From Candidatus Babelota bacterium (GTDB taxonomy: Bacteria > Babelota > Babeliae > Babelales > Babelaceae): a stretch of 33,465 nt of DNA. Positions 28,393 to 33,465 of this stretch are shown here, one piece after another. Each line of letters begins with the position of its first letter. Position 1 is the stretch's first letter. A program made the translations under genes and the position numbers. The notes beneath the pieces were generated by a model. The model did not search any database and was not told the DNA's origin. It saw only the letters and a list, made by a program, of their open reading frames with translations. The stretch lies in assembly GCA_013815795.1 (NCBI GenBank), contig JACDFK010000007.1, positions 1-33,465 of the forward strand, given 5' to 3'.

Positions 28393-29664
28393 CTATGTTT
28401 TCGTTATCAGATTAACCTTAGTTCCATTCTCATTAATAGTTAGGAATCGATATATAGAAGTATCCACTACAATTTTATCCATAACTGTAGTCATTTTCTC
28501 AAGATTCCAACCTCTAAAATTTCCCTTTTTATCGAGCGTAACTGCCCTTTTTTTATCTTTGCTCACATTCTTAAGAATAAATGCTGCTCCATTCTTTTTT
28601 TCCAATACATCTAGAGTGGCAGGATCCATAAAAGTATATTCAAATACTTTAGTAGGGGTTGTCATAATAAGGCTATTTCCCTCATCACTAAACTTCAGTA
28701 ACTGAACATCAGTAAGATCTCTTCCTACCGTATCGAAAATATCTCCTGATTGACCATCCCATACCTGAACAAGCCCTTTACTATCGAGCGTAGCAATTTT
28801 AGTTGCATCATCACTGATAGCCATTTTCAAAAAAGTGATAGGCTCACCTAATGCTCTCTTAGTTTCTTGGATTTTTTTGAGAGCTTCCGGACTATATATC
28901 AATCCCAGAGGAACTCTCTTACTGGGTTCTGACAGCTGTGCTAATCTTGATTGAGCCTGTTGCGAAACAAGTTTCTTTTCAGTTAATTCACCTTGTGTAG
29001 TTTTAGATTTCGCAGAAGGTATGTCAGAAAGAACCGAAGCTGCTAAAGAAGACTTCCCTTCTTTAGGTAGTGACGAGGACTCTTTAGAAGTAGGATTGAT
29101 TGCTTGCAAGTCAGGTGGTATCAGGCCTCTTTGTGAAACTTCCGGCTTTGGACCTACATCCCCTTGAGAAGTTTTGACGCTACTCGCTTGTTGTTCCGGT
29201 TGTGTGCTAGATTTTGGAGGACTAATCTTTTCAAAAGTGCTTATATAAGGGGTAGTCTTTGCAGGTTCTTTAGTAGTATCAGTAAGCTCCTGCATCTCTT
29301 CATGCGTTATATTTTCTCCCGTATCTTTAATATCGGTCACGGGATATTTATAGGTAGGACCATTTATCATCTGAACTTCTACGTGAGAACCATTCTCACT
29401 AAACGTTATGCTTTCTACTTCTGCTGGATTATAGGGATTCTTACTCAAATCAATAAATTTAAATTGGTTGTCACTCATACGTTGAAATAATTTTAATTTC
29501 TCTCCCGAAATAAGAAAAACATACTGGTTCTTCATCTGAGGATTAACCGCCCTCAATACCACCCTTTTCGTTGTAGCCGATGAACTTTCCGGTTTAGGCT
29601 TTTCGCTTGCTACAATCAAAACATTACTTAAAAGCACTATACTGAGCGCTACTATTTTATTCAT
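28393..29664 (-). CDS. Exported WD40-like repeat protein with Ser/Pro-rich linker (large paralog 1)
   Basis: Signal peptide MNKIVALSIVLLSNVLIVAS; 'LKMAISDDATKIATLDSKGLVQVWDGQSGDIFDTV' WD-like blades. Confidence 0.7.
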   Translation of the reverse strand: MNKIVALSIVLLSNVLIVASEKPKPESSSATTKRVVLRAVNPQMKNQYVFLISGEKLKLFQRMSDNQFKFIDLSKNPYNPAEVESITFSENGSHVEVQMINGPTYKYPVTDIKDTGENITHEEMQELTDTTKEPAKTTPYISTFEKISPPKSSTQPEQQASSVKTSQGDVGPKPEVSQRGLIPPDLQAINPTSKESSSLPKEGKSSLAASVLSDIPSAKSKTTQGELTEKKLVSQQAQSRLAQLSEPSKRVPLGLIYSPEALKKIQETKRALGEPITFLKMAISDDATKIATLDSKGLVQVWDGQSGDIFDTVGRDLTDVQLLKFSDEGNSLIMTTPTKVFEYTFMDPATLDVLEKKNGAAFILKNVSKDKKRAVTLDKKGNFRGWNLEKMTTVMDKIVVDTSIYRFLTINENGTKVNLITKT

Positions 29665-29961
29665 AAGATACCTCGTTATTAATAATTATATATATATTTA
29701 TTTATTTTTTATTGCACTAAAACTTTTTAAAAAACCGACCACGATGCTCATGTTTTACCCTTGAAATCCACTAAAATTGTCTTGTAAAACATGAAATACT
29801 CTTATGATCACAAGCTCTACATAAAATTTGATTAAAACAGAATGTCTTTTTGTGCCATAAAACAATGGTTTTGCCTTTTTAAACAGAAGGGAAAACTTAA
29901 ATCATTTTTCAGAAGCATCCCAAAGCTTCCTCGTTGGGTCGAATCTCTAAAAAATTCGATT

Positions 29962-30972
29962 TTAAATGTTATCTTCAAAAAAATGATGGGTTATAGTTCC
30001 TGTAGGGGTCGTCATAATAATCGACTCTCCATCGGCACTAAATTCTATTAACTTAACATCGCTCTTGGTTTGCAAAGGAGCTAAAGCAATTGCCTCACCC
30101 GTTCTTCCATTCCAAAACTGTACTAACCCTTGACTATCGAGAGTAACTATTCTTGTTTTATCTTTATTTGTAGCTATTTTCATCGAAGAAAAAGGCTGGC
30201 CTAAAGATCTCTTTATTTCTTGAATTCTTTTAAGCGCGTTAGGACTATAAGCTAAATGTGAAGGAACTTCTGAAGCCTCTTGAGTCACTGATGATTTTTC
30301 ACTTAAAGAAGTCTGCTCCTGTCCTGAAGTTTGAGATTGAGAGAATCCAACCTTGACTGAGGGAACATCACTAACACCTACCTTTTCTTCAGAGGGTTTC
30401 GTGCTACTCGACTGAAGTTCAGGTTGTTTATTAAGTTTAGATTCTGGTACTGGAGGACTAATCTTTTCAAAAGTGCCTGTATATACTGGTGGTGTAGGAG
30501 GTTTCATTTCCTTTGAAGAACTCGCTATTTCACCTAGCTGCTCAGTAGATGACTTAGATTGAGGATCCATATCTTTTTCAAGATTTCCTGTTTTACTAAC
30601 TGAAGGATCAGCAATCGCAATTTTTTCTACCTGTTTCTCACCCTTTGCAGTGGTGAGAAAAACCTCTATATGGGTTCCCTCTGGAGAAAATCCTATGCGA
30701 TCTACAACTTTATTTTTGTCTTGTGGAGAATAACTACCTAAATTCCGAAAAGACCTTTCTCCTTCAGGGGTGGTTTCCCATAACTGAATTTTACCACTCG
30801 TAGTAAAAACAACCTCTTGGTTATTATTTACCAAATTTTTAACCCGAAACCTAATATTACTGGTAGGCACCCAACTTATAAAGGTTTTTTCTGTTGGTGA
30901 AAGAGAACTCTCACTTGCTAAAGCCATACTATTGATCGAAAGTACTATTGCTAACGACACTATCCTTTTCAT
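29962..30972 (-). CDS. Exported WD40-like repeat protein with Ser/Pro-rich linker (large paralog 2)
   Basis: Signal peptide MKRIVSLAIVLSINSMALAS; shares 'YSPNALKRIQEIKRSLGQPFSSMKIATNKDKTRIVTLDSQGLVQFWNGRTGE' and 'TFEKISPP' with 28393-29664. Confidence 0.7.
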   Translation of the reverse strand: MKRIVSLAIVLSINSMALASESSLSPTEKTFISWVPTSNIRFRVKNLVNNNQEVVFTTSGKIQLWETTPEGERSFRNLGSYSPQDKNKVVDRIGFSPEGTHIEVFLTTAKGEKQVEKIAIADPSVSKTGNLEKDMDPQSKSSTEQLGEIASSSKEMKPPTPPVYTGTFEKISPPVPESKLNKQPELQSSSTKPSEEKVGVSDVPSVKVGFSQSQTSGQEQTSLSEKSSVTQEASEVPSHLAYSPNALKRIQEIKRSLGQPFSSMKIATNKDKTRIVTLDSQGLVQFWNGRTGEAIALAPLQTKSDVKLIEFSADGESIIMTTPTGTITHHFFEDNI

Positions 30973-31572
30973 AAAATCTCCTCATTACTGATGTGCTCTG
31001 TATTTACGATAAAATTTCACTACCACGCACCAACCTCTCGAGCTATAAATACCCACTTATAAGTAAGTTCTATAAATCAGTACACTCTATCTCGTACAAT
31101 TTAAAAACTAACTAAGTAGTAAGAAAGCTCAGATTAAACGGTGATCTACTACTCTCTATCTTCGTAAAGGCAGTAGACTGTTATTCGACACACTTACTTC
31201 GAGATAAATACGTGCTTACTTGGATATAAATCCTATTTGATATTTAAATTTTAACATAATCCTAAAATAATTTACAATAGTTGTACTGTTTTTATTTTTA
31301 AAGCACAAAAAAGCATACCGATAAAAAAATGCCCAGTTGATAGCTTCTATCTAGACAGAAAACCCCAGGGCTTTGACACAACATAGAGAAAAAAACTATA
31401 AAAAATCGATTAAACAGAAGAGTTATCTAGAAATAGGAGCTCGCAGTGTTCTATAAGAATTAACTGCCCACGCATAGAGAGCGAACTGAAATAGATATCA
31501 TACAATACAAAAGAGTAGACTCTTTCTAAAAAGCCTTTTCCCCCCTTATCGACCGGTTCTTCTTAATTCGTT

Positions 31573-32982
31573 TTATTTTTTTAGTTTTTCGATTACAAGA
31601 TCCCTTAACAGCTTTTTATCTGTAATTCCTTCGTTTAACTGTATTTCATATACATACTGTAATAATTGCCCCATTAAAGGGCCAGGATTTACCAGATCAT
31701 TAATATCTCTTCCGTGAAGAATTTGCATAGTAGCAGTTACTAACGACTGAGCTTGTTCTGCTCTGTGCAAAAAAAGCGGAATAAAATCGGGCATCGCTTC
31801 CAAGGGTATTCCTCCTACTGGATTGCGACCACGAGAGTCTGCTGTTGCAAGAAAAGCAAGCATCTGGAGATTAGTATAAGGAGAGAGTTTTAATGCTAAA
31901 CGCCGATAAGCAGAAAGCTGGGCACCGGCTGAAATAAAATGGCTCGGTTCCATATGATAGCGTACCAAAAGTAAGACTGTACGAATAATTTTCGTTTTTT
32001 GCGTGATCCTCTTTAAAAGGGAGCGTGCGTAAAATACTCCTTCCTGCGCATGACCGGGACTTCTCAAAACACCGTCTTTCATAATGGTCGTAGAAATTTT
32101 CCCCAGATCATGACATAAAGCGGCGTATAACAAAATAAGTTTTTCATCGCCTGTTACAGGGCTTAGTACTCCCGCATCCACCGCCTGCATAAGGTGTTCA
32201 AATACTGTCCCCTCAGGATGCCACGCAGGATTTTGGTGTACCGTTTGTGTCATCGACAACTCAAGAGCTATTTCTGAGAGCCTTCCAATTGATGAGAGCC
32301 AGCGAATGCCTATTGAAGGCCGACGGCTATATAAAAGAAGCTTCTCAAACTCTGCCTCCTTACGCTCTTGTGAAACCTGAGAAATATCCATAGTAGAACA
32401 TATCTCATGTAATGCTTGATCAGGATGCATCTCAAAGCGACCACTAAACTGCATTACCCGATACAAGCGCAAAGGATCTTCCTTAAAAAAAGAAAGATCT
32501 GGAGAACGCAGAACTCTCTCTTGAATATCTTGAAGTCCCTGAAAGGGATCAAAGAATTCGCCTGAATGTAACTCTAGAGCCATGGCATTCATCGTTAAAT
32601 CGCGCCTTCGCAAAGCATCAGTAATACTCATATGAGGATCAATAGATACTTCCGGCTTTCTTCCTGCACTATCAGAACGAGGCAAGGACCAGTCAATTGG
32701 AGTTCCGTAGAGCTTAAGTACACCAAATGACTTTCCTACAACACTAACGGTCCCTTTCTGACGCAAGATAGCAGCTAGTTGGTCCATTGATAGATTATGC
32801 ACTTCAATATCAAGATCATGAACGGCGAGTCCAAGCACCATGTCTCTCACCGCGCCCCCTACAAGGAAAGCTCTTCCACCCTGCTTGTAGATCTGGTCAA
32901 CCACCCCTTCAATCACAGGATAGTCAGCAAAAAGCTCATTTATAGAATGCTTATCGGGCTTACCACTACGATAACGATACAT
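31573..32982 (-). CDS. cca: CCA tRNA nucleotidyltransferase / poly(A) polymerase-family with HD domain
   Basis: 'GGRAFLVGGAVRDMVLGLAVHDLDIEVHNLS', 'RRRDLTMNAMALE', 'KEDPLRLYRVMQFSGRFEM', HD motif 'LCHDLGKIS'. Confidence 0.93.
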   Translation of the reverse strand: MYRYRSGKPDKHSINELFADYPVIEGVVDQIYKQGGRAFLVGGAVRDMVLGLAVHDLDIEVHNLSMDQLAAILRQKGTVSVVGKSFGVLKLYGTPIDWSLPRSDSAGRKPEVSIDPHMSITDALRRRDLTMNAMALELHSGEFFDPFQGLQDIQERVLRSPDLSFFKEDPLRLYRVMQFSGRFEMHPDQALHEICSTMDISQVSQERKEAEFEKLLLYSRRPSIGIRWLSSIGRLSEIALELSMTQTVHQNPAWHPEGTVFEHLMQAVDAGVLSPVTGDEKLILLYAALCHDLGKISTTIMKDGVLRSPGHAQEGVFYARSLLKRITQKTKIIRTVLLLVRYHMEPSHFISAGAQLSAYRRLALKLSPYTNLQMLAFLATADSRGRNPVGGIPLEAMPDFIPLFLHRAEQAQSLVTATMQILHGRDINDLVNPGPLMGQLLQYVYEIQLNEGITDKKLLRDLVIEKLKK

Positions 32983-33231
32983 ACCTATCCTTTATTTATA
33001 CTAGCACTCAACATTTTACCTACCGGCCTTCATAGCAAATACAAAAGGCATACGGGTAAGAGGATCTTTTTACTATACCCTTACTATTACTTCTAGATGA
33101 ACAGACTCATTGTGCTTTTTCATTAGTAAATATTCCTTATGTACCTAAAAGAAGAGACTCCTCATTACCTAAAAACGGTGAGCAACACGTTATCTAATGA
33201 ATAGTATCAGCTAGAAACCTTCTAGTGAACG

Positions 33232-33465
33232 CTACACTAATATATCTTTTTGTGCCTCATACGATGCTTTCAGGCATGAAGGATTCACTACTAACGAAAA
33301 TGCATCTTTAAGATAGTCTAGCAATGAACTTTCAAAACTCAATAATACATCACATTGAGTTCTACTTGCTAATGAAAGAGGCTTCCTTTCCTTTTTCGCT
33401 TGATAGGCTTGCTTAAGAAAATCTGCTTGTTCAGGGGTAAGACCGGATTTTAACAGATGTAAAGG
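33232..33465 (-). CDS. Partial CDS (3' end; 5' end beyond window): hypothetical protein
   Basis: Reverse-strand frame open from window end to TAG at 33234-33232: PLHLLKSGLTPEQADFLKQAYQAKKERKPLSLASRTQCDVLLSFESSLLDYLKDAFSLVVNPSCLKASYEAQKDILV*. Confidence 0.55.
   Translation of the reverse strand, partial: PLHLLKSGLTPEQADFLKQAYQAKKERKPLSLASRTQCDVLLSFESSLLDYLKDAFSLVVNPSCLKASYEAQKDILV

Noticed and set aside
1-33465. CRISPR array, tRNA/rRNA genes, prophage or classical defence island
   Set aside because: No periodic repeat-spacer pattern, no recognisable tRNA/rRNA sequence, no phage structural, Cas, restriction-modification or toxin-antitoxin genes seen by eye; a tRNAscan or DefenseFinder run was not possible.

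Overview
AT-rich bacterial window (33,465 bp). It mixes single-copy housekeeping genes with many small exported or low-complexity proteins. Housekeeping genes: Nth-type endonuclease III, a PBP2-like transpeptidase, bS20, zinc-ribbon bL28, FtsH, a TolQ-TolR-TolA/TonB-TolB run, and a CCA-adding enzyme/poly(A) polymerase with an HD domain. The overall character (large AT-rich intergenic regions, eukaryote-like exported proteins, reduced housekeeping set) resembles host-associated bacteria such as Candidatus Dependentiae (TM6). That is inference only; no rRNA or search supports it. Notable items: three signal-peptide-bearing glycosyltransferases (one exostosin-like with degenerate C-terminal repeats, two DXD-type paralogs); a tandemly duplicated two-gene cassette (B-A-B-A) of small exported ankyrin-like/TM proteins; a low-complexity exported protein with an internal 129-bp duplication and a regular 8-Cys tail, C-X3-C-X3-C-X3-C-X10-C-X3-C-X3-C-X3-C; an exported RING-like protein; a zinc-module-less Sir2-like protein; a four-member exported WD40-like family including one pseudogene; an IS5-like element with a broken transposase and CTAG flanks; a perfect 30-bp palindrome; several very long perfect hairpins; and two genes truncated by the window edges that are missing from the ORF track, one with a carotenoid-oxygenase-like N-terminus. 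No CRISPR array, rRNA or tRNA gene was recognised.
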